Source: Ruegeria sp. ANG-S4 (GTDB lineage Bacteria; Pseudomonadota; Alphaproteobacteria; Rhodobacterales; Rhodobacteraceae). From it: a stretch of DNA of 64,000 nucleotides. This document shows positions 9,408 to 18,718 of this stretch, one piece after another. The translations under genes were made by a program, and so were the position numbers. The first letter of the stretch is position 1. Each line of letters begins with the position of its first letter. Below the pieces are notes generated by a model, which made no database searches, had not been told where the DNA came from, and saw nothing but the letters and a program-made list of their open reading frames with translations. The stretch is from positions 744,001-808,000 of the forward strand of contig NZ_JWLK01000005.1 in assembly GCF_000814005.1 (NCBI RefSeq), written 5' to 3'.

Positions 9408-11870
9408 ATGGGTCTGGTTTTTCGCTGGCTGATACGAATTGCGACAGGGCTTGTCCTGTTGACGCTTGCGGCTATTGGGCTTGTTTATTTCCTGGCCAGC
9501 CAATCCTTGCCAGATTATGACCAAACCGTCGAAGTCCGGGGAATAACCGCCCCGGTCGAAATCGTCCGCGATACAACAAATATCCCACATGTATTGGCGC
9601 AGAATGATCCGGACGTGTTCTTTGGTCTGGGCTATGCTCATGCTCAGGACCGGCTGTGGCAGATGACCGTGTTGCGGCGCACGGTTCAGGGGCGATTGTC
9701 CGAGGTGTTCGGACAGCGCACGGTGCCCGTCGACAAACTGCTGCGACGCCTTGACCTGTATGGTCTTGCCCACCAATCCGTTGATGTGCAGGACGAATAC
9801 ACCAAGGCCGCGTTGCGTGCTTATGCAGCCGGAGTAAATGCCCGTCTTGACGAGATTAACGAGATGGCGCTGGGCCGCGGTGCGCCCGAGATGTTTCTGT
9901 TCAACGCGCCTGTTTCTCCGTGGCAGCCCGGAGACAGTCTGGCGGTCATCAAGCTGATGAGCTTGCAATTGTCCGGGCATCTGAAGGACGAGGTTCTGCG
10001 CGCACGCACGTCGCTGATGCTGGACGACCCGTCCCGCCTGTCAGACATCCTTCCTGATGTGCCCGGGCCCGGGATTGCAGCGCTGCCTGAATACGCAAGC
10101 CTGTTTCCTGACGTGCCCCGCTTTGCACAAGGTACACCGATGCCAGACACGCCGCTTTCACCATTTCCTGAACGCGGGTTGGCGGGGGCATCAAACGCTT
10201 GGTCTGCTGCCCGGTCGCGATCCGCGAGTGGCGGTACTTTGCTCGCCAATGATCCCCATCTGGGATTCACCGCTCCGGGCATCTGGTATCTGGCACGGTT
10301 GGAACTGGCCAAGGGCGGCGTTATCGGCGCAACCATCCCCGGTGTTCCGGCCATCATGACCGGTCGCAGCGACAGGTTGGGATGGGGTCTGACCTCATCT
10401 TATCTGGATGACCAGGACGTCCATATAGAGAAACTGAACCCCGACAACCCCGAAGAATATCTGACGCCCGATGGATACCAGCCGTTTCGCGCGCGGCCTT
10501 CGATAATCGAGATCAAGGACGCTGCCCCGATCACCCTGAAACTGTTGTGGACAGAAAACGGGCCGGTGTTGCCGGGCACGCATTACGATCTTGAGACGAT
10601 TACCCCTCCGGGGCATGTCGCCTCGCTTTCGTGGACTGCGCTCAGCCCCCGCGATACCTCGATGACGGCCTCGATGGCGTTGATGCAGGCCGACACGGTG
10701 CGTGAGGCGATCACAATCGCCGAAGATTTCATCGCGCCATCGCAAAACCTGTCTTTGGTGGACGAAAAAACGATCGGAATGAAACTGATCGGCGCGATGC
10801 CAAGCCGAGACCTGAACAATCAAAGCCGGGGACGCATCCCGACACCGGGCTGGTTGCCCCAAAACAGATGGCAGGGTCGCCTGCCCTATGCGGACAATCC
10901 GGAGTTTGTGGCGCCTATTGGCGGAGTGCTGGGAAACACCAACAACAAGATCATCGATCGTCCCTTTCCCTTGCATGTGTCCTACGAATGGGGAGACACC
11001 CAGCGCGTGCATCGCTGGGAACGCCTGATGCAATCCCGCGAGGTACACACTCGCGACAGCTTTATCGAAGCCCAGTTGGACACGGTCAGCTTCACTGCGC
11101 GTTCGCTTTTGCCTTTGGTCGGTGCAGACTTGTGGTTCACTGGGGAATCCGCACCGGAAGGCACTCCAGAGCGGCAAAGACAGATCGCACTGGACCTGTT
11201 GGCCAACTGGAACGGTGAGATGAACGAGCATCTGCCGGAACCTCTGATCTATGCAGCATGGCTGCGTGCGTTGCAGATCCGGCTGATTTCGGACGAACTC
11301 GGGCCGCTGGCCAGCGAATATAAACATGTGGAACCGCTGTTTATCGAACGGGTCTACCGCGACATCGACGGCGCATCGGTTTGGTGCAATGTCCGCCAAA
11401 GCGCACCGGTCGAGACCTGCACGGACATGGCGCGACTTGCATTGGACGATGCCATAGTCTGGATCTCGGAACGCTATGGCAGCGCGTTGGAGTCGCTGCG
11501 GTGGGGCGACGCGCATCAGGCGACGCATGATCATCCGGTTCTGGGTAACGTGCCAGTGCTGCGGTATTTCGTGAACATTCGGCAATCCACCAGCGGCGGC
11601 GACAACACTCTGTTGCGCGGGCGCACCTCTGGCGAAGGCCCCGATCCTTTTCAGAACGTCCATGGCGCGGGCTATCGCGGTGTCTACGATTTTGCCGACC
11701 CCGACAGTTCGGTGTTTATCACGGCGACCGGGCAATCCGGCCATTTTCTGTCACGCTATTACGATGATCAGGCCCAGCTGTGGCGGCGTGGAGAGTATAT
11801 TCCAATGTCGTTGGATATTGGCCTCGCACGCGCAGCAGCCGTCGGCGTGACGAACCTGATACCACGTTGA
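9408..11870 (+). CDS. penicillin acylase family protein (Ntn hydrolase), possible acyl-homoserine lactone or amide acylase
   Basis: The precursor has 820 residues. Residues 8-31 form a hydrophobic N-terminal anchor or uncleaved signal, placing the enzyme in the periplasm. Next come the alpha-chain region (YAHAQDRLWQM) and the autoproteolysis site GASNAW, with the predicted nucleophile Ser262 that becomes the N-terminus of the beta chain. Then follow LLANDPHLGFTAPGIWY and NTNNKI, both typical of the family. Family members cleave amide bonds of beta-lactams, acyl-homoserine lactones or related compounds; the substrate cannot be assigned here. The ATG at 9408 is the first suitable start, although its ribosome binding site is poorly placed. 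The gene is flanked by a terminator upstream and appears to be monocistronic. Confidence 0.93.
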   Translation: MGLVFRWLIRIATGLVLLTLAAIGLVYFLASQSLPDYDQTVEVRGITAPVEIVRDTTNIPHVLAQNDPDVFFGLGYAHAQDRLWQMTVLRRTVQGRLSEVFGQRTVPVDKLLRRLDLYGLAHQSVDVQDEYTKAALRAYAAGVNARLDEINEMALGRGAPEMFLFNAPVSPWQPGDSLAVIKLMSLQLSGHLKDEVLRARTSLMLDDPSRLSDILPDVPGPGIAALPEYASLFPDVPRFAQGTPMPDTPLSPFPERGLAGASNAWSAARSRSASGGTLLANDPHLGFTAPGIWYLARLELAKGGVIGATIPGVPAIMTGRSDRLGWGLTSSYLDDQDVHIEKLNPDNPEEYLTPDGYQPFRARPSIIEIKDAAPITLKLLWTENGPVLPGTHYDLETITPPGHVASLSWTALSPRDTSMTASMALMQADTVREAITIAEDFIAPSQNLSLVDEKTIGMKLIGAMPSRDLNNQSRGRIPTPGWLPQNRWQGRLPYADNPEFVAPIGGVLGNTNNKIIDRPFPLHVSYEWGDTQRVHRWERLMQSREVHTRDSFIEAQLDTVSFTARSLLPLVGADLWFTGESAPEGTPERQRQIALDLLANWNGEMNEHLPEPLIYAAWLRALQIRLISDELGPLASEYKHVEPLFIERVYRDIDGASVWCNVRQSAPVETCTDMARLALDDAIVWISERYGSALESLRWGDAHQATHDHPVLGNVPVLRYFVNIRQSTSGGDNTLLRGRTSGEGPDPFQNVHGAGYRGVYDFADPDSSVFITATGQSGHFLSRYYDDQAQLWRRGEYIPMSLDIGLARAAAVGVTNLIPR

Positions 11871-11966
11871 CGGGATCGGCAAGTCCCCGCCCCTTTTCCC
11901 GCGCGACATGGACGAGACCGCATCGCTTCGCCTAGAGTCATGGCACTCGTGTCGAGGGGGACCAGT

Positions 11967-12377
11967 ATGGCCAGCGTTCGTGACACATTGAACAATCTCG
12001 CACGCGATTACGCCATCGCTTGGAGTTCCGGCGATCCGCAGGCCGTCGCGTCTTTTTATGCGACAGATGCCAGGATTGTTTTGAACGGCGGCGAACCAAT
12101 TCAGGGCAAACCTGCTATCGCCAAGATGGCTCAGAGCTTCTATAGTGAGCTCCCCGATCTGGAGGTCCGATGCGACATGATGCGCTGGGCCGGTGCGCAC
12201 GCGATATTTGTCTGGACCCTTGAGGGCCACCATTCCCAAACCGGAAACCACATCGTCTCGCGCGGGTGGGACGAGTGGGAACTGGATGCCGACCACAAGG
12301 TCAAATCCTCGCTGGGATGGTTCGACACCGAAGACTATCGACGCCAGATTGATGGCGTCTTGGTCCTACAAAGCTGA
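11967..12377 (+). CDS. SnoaL/NTF2-like fold protein
   Basis: The product has 136 residues. The ATG at 11967 is preceded by GAGGGGG at a 6-base spacing and is preferred over an upstream in-frame start at 11940. The pattern LARDYAIAWSSGDPQAVASF, then YATDARIVLNGG and IQGKPAIAKM, is the usual opening of a SnoaL-like cone-shaped alpha+beta barrel. It ends with a beta strand region SSLGWFDTEDY. Members are small enzymes or ligand-binding proteins with varied substrates, so no reaction can be given. The last 12 bases overlap the 3' end of hflX on the opposite strand. Confidence 0.8.
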   Translation: MASVRDTLNNLARDYAIAWSSGDPQAVASFYATDARIVLNGGEPIQGKPAIAKMAQSFYSELPDLEVRCDMMRWAGAHAIFVWTLEGHHSQTGNHIVSRGWDEWELDADHKVKSSLGWFDTEDYRRQIDGVLVLQS

Positions 12378-13637
12378 ATACTGCGCTGCCTGTTTGTCGG
12401 TCCACAGCACGGTGACCCGAAACCCGTCATCCGTTTGCTTTTCGTCCCGCACAACGTCCTGACGAAACAGCCAGGCGCGTTTGTCTCCCTCGGCAAAGCT
12501 AAGGTCCAGCGTGGTTTCGTGACGCACGCCCTGCAATTGGGTCGCTATCTCCGCCAGCAACGGCCCAACGCCTTCACCGGTTACGGCTGATATGGCGAAG
12601 ATTGAGGCATCACGATCAGCGCGTGCCAGCGTCGCCTCGCGATCTTCGCCAGTCAACAGGTCAATCTTGTTCCAGACTTCCAGCCGGGGTCGGTCCTCTT
12701 CCACACCTAATGAGCTCAATATGGCCTCGACATCCTGTGCTTGCGCGTCGGATTCTTCGTGGCTGATATCACGCACATGGACGATCAAGTCCGCGCCAAG
12801 AACCTCTTCCAGCGTGGCGCGGAAGGCTGCGACCAATTCGGTCGGCAGGTTCGAGATGAACCCAACGGTGTCTGACAAAATCACCTCGGGCCCATCGGGC
12901 AGAACGACCCGACGCATCGTGGGGTCAAGCGTCGCAAACAGCATGTCCTTGGCCATGACCTCGGCGCCGGTCAGGCTGTTGAACAGCGTTGATTTGCCCG
13001 CGTTGGTATATCCAACCAAAGCAACGATAGGGTATGGAACCTTGGCGCGGGCTGCACGGTGCAGCGTGCGAGTCTTGACCACCTTCTGCAACTGGCGGCG
13101 CAACCGCACCAATTGCTCGTCAATCGCGCGGCGGTCGGCCTCGATCTGGGTTTCACCCGGACCGCCGACAAATCCCAAACCACCCCGCTGTCGTTCAAGG
13201 TGGGTCCACGCGCGAACCAACCGAGTACGCTGGTAGCTCAGCGCGGCCATCTCGACCTGCAGCACACCCTCGCGCGTACGGGCCCGGTCGCTGAATATTT
13301 CCAGGATCAACCCCGTCCGGTCTAAGATTTTGACTTTCCAAGCCTTCTCAAGGTTGCGCTGCTGGACGGGCGTGACCGGACCATCGATCAGAACAAGTTC
13401 GACCTCGTTCTCGTGAAATCGCTCACCAAGTTCGTCGATCTTGCCACTGCCAAACAGCAACCCGGCTTGGGCGCGCGGCAATCGCACAACTTCAGACCCG
13501 ATCACATCAAGATCGGGCAAAGCGGCGGCCAATGCCACCGCCTCTTCCAGCGCCGGTTCCGAAACACGACGCTGTTCATCTGACTTGATTTCGGGATGCA
13601 GCACCCAAGCCCGGGTGCGCATCCGTTCATGTTCCAT
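12366..13637 (-). CDS. hflX: GTPase HflX
   Basis: HflX is a ribosome-associated GTPase that splits stalled ribosomes under stress. The protein has 423 residues. The N-terminal HflX domain includes the glycine-rich LLFGSGKIDEL stretch and the LERQRGGLGFVGGPGETQIE helix. The G domain carries G1 GYTNAGKST at about residues 205-213, G3 DTVGFISNLP and G4 NKIDLL. The ATG at 13637 overlaps the hfq stop by one base (TGATG), so hfq and hflX are translationally coupled as in many proteobacteria. The annotated start excludes a TTG one codon upstream. The 3' end overlaps the convergent SnoaL-like gene. Confidence 0.98.
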   Translation of the reverse strand: MEHERMRTRAWVLHPEIKSDEQRRVSEPALEEAVALAAALPDLDVIGSEVVRLPRAQAGLLFGSGKIDELGERFHENEVELVLIDGPVTPVQQRNLEKAWKVKILDRTGLILEIFSDRARTREGVLQVEMAALSYQRTRLVRAWTHLERQRGGLGFVGGPGETQIEADRRAIDEQLVRLRRQLQKVVKTRTLHRAARAKVPYPIVALVGYTNAGKSTLFNSLTGAEVMAKDMLFATLDPTMRRVVLPDGPEVILSDTVGFISNLPTELVAAFRATLEEVLGADLIVHVRDISHEESDAQAQDVEAILSSLGVEEDRPRLEVWNKIDLLTGEDREATLARADRDASIFAISAVTGEGVGPLLAEIATQLQGVRHETTLDLSFAEGDKRAWLFRQDVVRDEKQTDDGFRVTVLWTDKQAAQYSAL

Positions 13638-13876
13638 CAAGAGGCGTCTTCGCCCTCGTACAAGTTGATCGGCTGCGACGGCATGATGGTCGAAATCGCA
13701 TGCTTGTAGACAAGCTGCGACTGTCCGTCGCGGCGCAGCAGTACGCAGAAGTTATCAAACCAGGTGATAACACCCTGCAATTTAACGCCGTTGATCAGGA
13801 AAATCGTGACCGGGACCTTTGCTTTCCGTACGTTGTTCAGGAAGGCATCCTGAAGATTCTGTCTGTCCGAAGCCAT
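13637..13876 (-). CDS. hfq: RNA chaperone Hfq
   Basis: Hfq is a hexameric Sm-like ring that binds small RNAs and their mRNA targets. The product has 79 residues, normal for alphaproteobacteria, with a very short C-terminal tail. The Sm1 region reads [20 protein letters not shown] followed by [13 protein letters not shown], and the Sm2 signature is YKHAIST. It is coupled to hflX by overlapping stop and start. The 132-base gap to trkH upstream is long enough to hold an hfq promoter. Confidence 0.99.
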   Translation of the reverse strand: MASDRQNLQDAFLNNVRKAKVPVTIFLINGVKLQGVITWFDNFCVLLRRDGQSQLVYKHAISTIMPSQPINLYEGEDAS

Positions 13877-14008
13877 ATTGTTATAATCTCGCCATTGTTC
13901 TTGCTACGCGCTGCGGACCAACGCGCTCCCTCTGGCGGAGTATGGAGTGGAGCGCGCAGATATTCCAGACGAAAAATTGTGCAGTAACACCAACGACCTG
14001 TTGTCAGG

Positions 14009-15547
14009 TCAATCGCGCCACAGCGATGGCGTGATCAGCGCGATGATTGCCAACGTCTCCAACCGGCCAATCACCATGGCGGCGCATAGCGTCAACTTTG
14101 CCCCAGCGGACAGGTCAATCAATCGGATGGGATCGTCTGTCGCCAGTTCGATCAAAGGGCCCGTCGTGCTGAGCGCGGCCACGCTCAGAACCATCGCCTG
14201 TTCAAACCCGACCCCCATCGCTGCCAGTAAAACGTCGAACACTGCCAAGGTCAGCGCAAACAGCATAAAAAATATCCAGGCTATGAACGCCCCATCACTT
14301 TGAATGCGTCGGTTGCCGCCACCTTCTCCGCTGACCGAGGACGGATGAATCAGTCGGTCGATTTCGCGCCGGCCATTGAGGTACAAAGCAAAAACACGCA
14401 ACAGTTTGACGCCACCCGCCGTGGTCGCCACGCCTCCTCCGATCAGTGCGAGGCCCATCAGGATCAGACCCGGTGTTCCCAACCCGGACAATTGCTGCGC
14501 GTCATTCCAATTTGCGCTTTCGAAACCCGCGGTGGTCAAAAAAGCCATTACGGTGAAGAGCATACCCCAGATAACATGCAACGCCTGCCAAACAGTTATT
14601 TCCAAACCAAGTTCTGCCACGCCCGCCAGCACGCGGAAGAACAACAAGGCAGCAACCGCAAGGATAATGACAAGGCCAATCCGGAATTCGGGGTCTTTGT
14701 CCAACCGGGCATAGCCGCTTGTCGCGGTATCGGCGGAAAACGTCAGACGGGATAACGCGAAGAACAGAAATAAGAACAGGATTGCTTCGCCGGTTATGCC
14801 CGCCGTTGACCCTTCCAATCCACCAACCGGGGAAATACCCGACGTCGCCATTGTCGACATCGCATGGCAAACGGCGGTCAGGCCCTGCTCACCGGCAATC
14901 AACAACAGAACCCAAATGACAGCCGTCAGACCCGCATAAACCGGCGTCAAAGTCCGGGTCACACGGATCAGCAGCCCGCGGGGATCGGTTTTTTCACTTT
15001 GCGCAACGCCTGAAACAGGTCGACCCGGTTGCCCGCGCGCCGTGACCTCGAAGCCACCAAGAGACAATGGGGCAAGGATCGCGGCGGCGGCGATCCACAT
15101 CAGCAATCCGCCCATCCATCCGACCAAAGCACGCCACAGATGCAACGGAGCCGTCAGCCTTGCGGGATCCGGGAACAAATCCGCCCCTGTGGTTGTCACC
15201 GCGCTGACCATATCGAAATACGCGTTCAAAAAGCTGGTTGTTCCCAAGGCATCATGAAAAGGAATCGCAAGAAACAGCGGCAATATCGTGAAGGACGCCA
15301 GCAGGACCGCCAATTGTCCCAACGTACCCCGCCGCGGAATCCGGTTCATCTGCGCGACTGCGATCAAAGTCACGACAAACAACCCAAGCAGACCCGAATA
15401 AAAAAACGATCTGGATGTGTCGTGATCATCCAGCGCCAGCGCATAGATCGCAGGCACCCACATCGCCAACGATGTAATTCCCCAGATCATGAGCAGCAGC
15501 GGCAAACGCCGCAGAACCCCGAACCTTTGTTCGCGCACCCGGATCAT
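14009..15547 (-). CDS. trkH: Trk potassium uptake channel subunit TrkH
   Basis: TrkH is the membrane pore subunit of a low-affinity potassium uptake system gated by TrkA. The protein has 512 residues and about ten hydrophobic segments. The four selectivity-filter loops can be recognised: VTTTGADLF, MATSGISPVGG, LTTAGFESANW and LSTTGPLIE. The ATG at 15547 overlaps the TGA of trkA by one base, so trkA and trkH are co-translated. Downstream come hfq and hflX on the same strand. Confidence 0.97.
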   Translation of the reverse strand: MIRVREQRFGVLRRLPLLLMIWGITSLAMWVPAIYALALDDHDTSRSFFYSGLLGLFVVTLIAVAQMNRIPRRGTLGQLAVLLASFTILPLFLAIPFHDALGTTSFLNAYFDMVSAVTTTGADLFPDPARLTAPLHLWRALVGWMGGLLMWIAAAAILAPLSLGGFEVTARGQPGRPVSGVAQSEKTDPRGLLIRVTRTLTPVYAGLTAVIWVLLLIAGEQGLTAVCHAMSTMATSGISPVGGLEGSTAGITGEAILFLFLFFALSRLTFSADTATSGYARLDKDPEFRIGLVIILAVAALLFFRVLAGVAELGLEITVWQALHVIWGMLFTVMAFLTTAGFESANWNDAQQLSGLGTPGLILMGLALIGGGVATTAGGVKLLRVFALYLNGRREIDRLIHPSSVSGEGGGNRRIQSDGAFIAWIFFMLFALTLAVFDVLLAAMGVGFEQAMVLSVAALSTTGPLIELATDDPIRLIDLSAGAKLTLCAAMVIGRLETLAIIALITPSLWRD

Positions 15548-16923
15548 CAGAAAAAGTCGATCGAAACCTGCATCAGGCGTTCGACCTCAGGGACATCCTT
15601 GGCCAGCGCAAAGATCGAGACCACGTCCTTTTCGTCGATGCGCAAGCTGCCGGTGGGGCGAAGGACTTCGTCACCCTTGCGGACTGCGCCCACCAGCACA
15701 CCCTCGGGGAAGTCGATGTCGCGCAGCTTTTGACCGGCCATGGGCGACGTTGACAGAACTTCGGCCTCGATGACCTCGGCCTCGGCGTCTCCAATCGAAT
15801 AGACCTGTCGCACGCGTCCGTGACGAATGTGGCGCAAGATCGAACTGACCGTGGTGGCCCGAGGGTTGATATATGCATCAATCCCCAATGGCCCCATCAG
15901 TGCGACCATACTTGGATCGTTGATCAGCGCGATGGCCAGGGCGCATCCTTCCGCCTTGGCTTTGACGGCTGCCAACATGTTGGTTCGGTCGTCGTCTGTC
16001 ACTGCCAGCATGGCGTCGGCCCGGTCGATACCGGCCTCTTTCAGCAGCGCAGAGTCCAATCCATCACCATTCAAGACAATCGTGCGTTCCAACGCTTCGG
16101 CCGCGATTTCGGCGCATTTGCGTTCCCGCTCGATCACTTTCGCACGTATCCGCCCCTCGCGCTCTTCCAGCGTTCGTGCAACCTCGAGGCCGACATTTCC
16201 TCCGCCGACGATGACAACACGATCCTGTTTTCGCTGCGCCTTACCGAACACCTCCATCGTACGGTCCACGTCCCGGACGCTGGTGAAAACATAGCATTCG
16301 TCACCTACGAACAGCTGATCCTCGGATTCCGGCGCAAACAGTGAACCCTCACGCCGAATGCCGACGACGATCGAGCTGAGGGTCGAAAACAAATCGGTCA
16401 GCTGACGCAACGGGGTGTTCACGATTGGGCAATCCTCATCGACGCGGATACCCAAAAGTTGCGCCTTTCCATCCATGAAAATCTCGGTATCAAAAGCTGA
16501 AGGCGCAGACAGGCGGCGCATGGCGGCGGCGGCAACCTCACGCTCGGGGCTGATGACAACGTCGATTGGCAGATGATCGCGGCGGTACAGGTCGGAATGG
16601 ATCGCCTGAAGATAGGATTTCGACCGCAAACGTGCGATCTTGCGCTGGATCGAAAATACAGAATGCGCCATCTGACAGGTCACCATGTTCACCTCGTCAG
16701 AATGCGTGGCAGCAATGATCATGTCCGCATCCCGCGCACCGGCCCGGTCCAGAACGTCAGGATAGCTGGCAAACCCCGCAATGCCCTGAACATCCAGCGT
16801 CTCGGTTGCGCGGCGCACGAGATCGGGGTTGTTGTCGACGACTGTGACGTCGTTCAGTTCGCCCGAAAGGTGCCGCGCAATCTGCCAGCCGACCTGGCCC
16901 GCACCGCAAATAATGACCTTCAT
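15547..16923 (-). CDS. trkA: Trk system potassium regulator TrkA
   Basis: TrkA is the cytosolic NAD(H)-binding regulatory ring protein of the Trk potassium uptake system. The chosen ATG at 16923 gives 458 residues, the standard length, and follows AAGGG by 8 bases; the open frame upstream to 17010 is not needed. Two RCK units are visible, each opening with a Rossmann motif: GAGQVGWQIARHL at the N-terminus and GGGNVGLEVARTL in the middle, each followed by a RCK C-terminal domain. The gene is divergent from a lipoprotein gene; the intervening 96 bases should hold both promoters. Confidence 0.98.
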   Translation of the reverse strand: MKVIICGAGQVGWQIARHLSGELNDVTVVDNNPDLVRRATETLDVQGIAGFASYPDVLDRAGARDADMIIAATHSDEVNMVTCQMAHSVFSIQRKIARLRSKSYLQAIHSDLYRRDHLPIDVVISPEREVAAAAMRRLSAPSAFDTEIFMDGKAQLLGIRVDEDCPIVNTPLRQLTDLFSTLSSIVVGIRREGSLFAPESEDQLFVGDECYVFTSVRDVDRTMEVFGKAQRKQDRVVIVGGGNVGLEVARTLEEREGRIRAKVIERERKCAEIAAEALERTIVLNGDGLDSALLKEAGIDRADAMLAVTDDDRTNMLAAVKAKAEGCALAIALINDPSMVALMGPLGIDAYINPRATTVSSILRHIRHGRVRQVYSIGDAEAEVIEAEVLSTSPMAGQKLRDIDFPEGVLVGAVRKGDEVLRPTGSLRIDEKDVVSIFALAKDVPEVERLMQVSIDFF

Positions 16924-17019
16924 GTTTCTGGCCCTTCTGCCTGAAATCTTTGAATGACAGATGCCCCCAAAACGGTCAATTGAATTGTAATGAGCCTGTG
17001 AATACGGCAATGTAAGTGT

Positions 17020-17499
17020 ATGAAAACAGTACTGCCACTGCTTGTTTGTCTACTAGTGTTATCGGCCTGCGGGCCTTTGTCGATGTATTATCGCGAAGGC
17101 GAGAGCGTGGCGCGGATGCAGTCGGAAACGACGGAATGTCGGGTTGATGCGTTAAAGGACGTGCCTGTTAACAATCAGGTCCGACAAAGCCCGCCGGTCT
17201 ATTGGCCGGGCCGCTCATACTGTGACAGCCGGGGGCGTTGCTATCGCACACCAGGATGGTGGGAGCCCGGAAACATCTATACGGTCGACGTAAACAAAGG
17301 CCTGCGAAATAATGTCGAGGCGCAGTGTATGGCCCAAAAGGGCTTTCGCCCGATCAGCCTGCCGCCCTGTAAAAGTGGCGTGAAATCCCGCGTGCCGGCT
17401 GTGCGAACAACCACCCTTCCCCCGATCAGTTCCGAATCCTGCTTTGTGAAATTCAAGGATGGATCGTTTCAGATCATCACACCGGGACAGGCAAGCTAA
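17020..17499 (+). CDS. cysteine-rich putative lipoprotein
   Basis: The product has 159 residues. A signal sequence of 16 residues ends in LSAC with Cys17 as the likely lipid-modified residue. The mature part holds six further cysteines (in TECRV, YCDSRGRCY, QCMAQ, PPCKS and SCFVK), enough for three disulfide bonds. It also has a tryptophan/tyrosine-rich segment around PPVYWPGRSYC and RTPGWWEPGN. I do not recognise a family with a known function. It is expected to sit in the periplasmic leaflet of an envelope membrane. It is divergent from trkA and convergent with the MFS gene, whose stop lies only 6 bases beyond this gene's stop. Confidence 0.75.
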   Translation: MKTVLPLLVCLLVLSACGPLSMYYREGESVARMQSETTECRVDALKDVPVNNQVRQSPPVYWPGRSYCDSRGRCYRTPGWWEPGNIYTVDVNKGLRNNVEAQCMAQKGFRPISLPPCKSGVKSRVPAVRTTTLPPISSESCFVKFKDGSFQIITPGQAS

Positions 17500-17505
17500 G
17501 GCGGT

Positions 17506-18675
17506 TTAAGCCGCCACTTTTCGCTGTTGTGCCAACCACAGATGAACGCCAATCGCGGCGGCATAAAACCCGATCACGGCGGTAAGCATTCCCGCCTCGC
17601 CCGTACGCCATAAGATGGCCAGCAGTACGGGCGTTCCCAACAGGTTTCCCGCGTTGCCCATCTGAGCGATGGCGCCATAACCCAGCGCTTGCGTTTCTGC
17701 CGTGGTATTCAATTGCGGAACGGCGGCGAAACTGCCGCCCTGGACAAACCCCAACACGGCAAACAGGGCAATGCCGACGATGGGCAGCGGAAGCCCGGCA
17801 AATGCAGCCAGCAGCACGAGGACGCCCAACGCAAACCCGATGTTGACGACCGCAACGCTCGACAGGACGTTCAGCAGCAACGGAACCACCAACAACGACA
17901 AAGCGATACCTGCCAAGGGCATCAATCCTGCAATTGTGCCGCTGACCTCTTCTGGCAGGCGGCCCGGCAGAATCGCCAAAAGCGACACGAATGTCAGGGT
18001 GTAAAAAAACCATCCAAACGCCGGGGCCGCCACGAAAGGCGACCGATAGGTTTCCACGTGAACGCCCACCAACCCTCGACACCCGATCACAAACGTTCCG
18101 TGATCATCTGACCTGACCTGCACGACAAGCAGTGCAACCAGCCCCGAGATCAAAAGCATCAACGCGCCGTGAAGTGCGAAGTACAGCGAAAGCCCGAACC
18201 GATCGACAATAGTCAGGCCAAACCAGGCATTCAATGCAAACGCAACGCCGAAAAACGTGCTCCACAAAACCATCGCGGCATTGCGGGCTCGCCCCGTTGT
18301 GATTTGCGCAATCAGCGTCGGTGCCGCAACAACAATCGCAAGGTGCGAGATACCCTCGACCAGGCGACTGGCGAGCATAACGGGAAAGGAAAGCTCCAAC
18401 GCCTGAAACAGGGATATGAGCCCGCCCAGTACAAGACCCCAGACCAACAGTCGCGTAGGTCCCACCCAACCCGTCAGAGCACCCGACAAGGCACCTAAAA
18501 CGGCCCCCATAAAGCTGATGATCGACAGCATCCATCCAATCGACGCCGCGTTGTCGGGATACCGAATCGCGACGTCGGCAAAGGGAACGGCGATCTTGGC
18601 AAATTGCGTGGCTGCGCCCAGGCCGGCCAGCCAAAGCAAGATAACTTGAAAGAATGTGCGAACAGACGGGGACAT
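17506..18675 (-). CDS. MFS transporter
   Basis: The ATG at 18675 gives 389 residues with about twelve hydrophobic helices; a longer frame to 18768 would add a non-hydrophobic 31-residue extension with no support. The N-terminal half has the family pattern around SFMGAVLGALSGALTGWVGP and a conserved GRARNAAMVLWSTFFGVAFA helix. The loop that normally carries motif A reads TGWVGPTRLL, a weak match. The substrate is unknown. It lies 43 bases downstream of an XRE-type regulator on the same strand, which suggests local control. Together they separate the ntr cluster from trkA. Confidence 0.88.
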   Translation of the reverse strand: MSPSVRTFFQVILLWLAGLGAATQFAKIAVPFADVAIRYPDNAASIGWMLSIISFMGAVLGALSGALTGWVGPTRLLVWGLVLGGLISLFQALELSFPVMLASRLVEGISHLAIVVAAPTLIAQITTGRARNAAMVLWSTFFGVAFALNAWFGLTIVDRFGLSLYFALHGALMLLISGLVALLVVQVRSDDHGTFVIGCRGLVGVHVETYRSPFVAAPAFGWFFYTLTFVSLLAILPGRLPEEVSGTIAGLMPLAGIALSLLVVPLLLNVLSSVAVVNIGFALGVLVLLAAFAGLPLPIVGIALFAVLGFVQGGSFAAVPQLNTTAETQALGYGAIAQMGNAGNLLGTPVLLAILWRTGEAGMLTAVIGFYAAAIGVHLWLAQQRKVAA

Positions 18676-18718
18676 GACCCGGTTGTAGCCGGACTGATCA
18701 AGTGCTGAAACGCATAAA

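Noticed and set aside
10395-11744. A 449-codon minus-strand frame inside the acylase gene.
   Set aside because: It is a by-product of high G+C codon bias in the real plus-strand gene; its composition is arginine- and histidine-rich and shows no family pattern.
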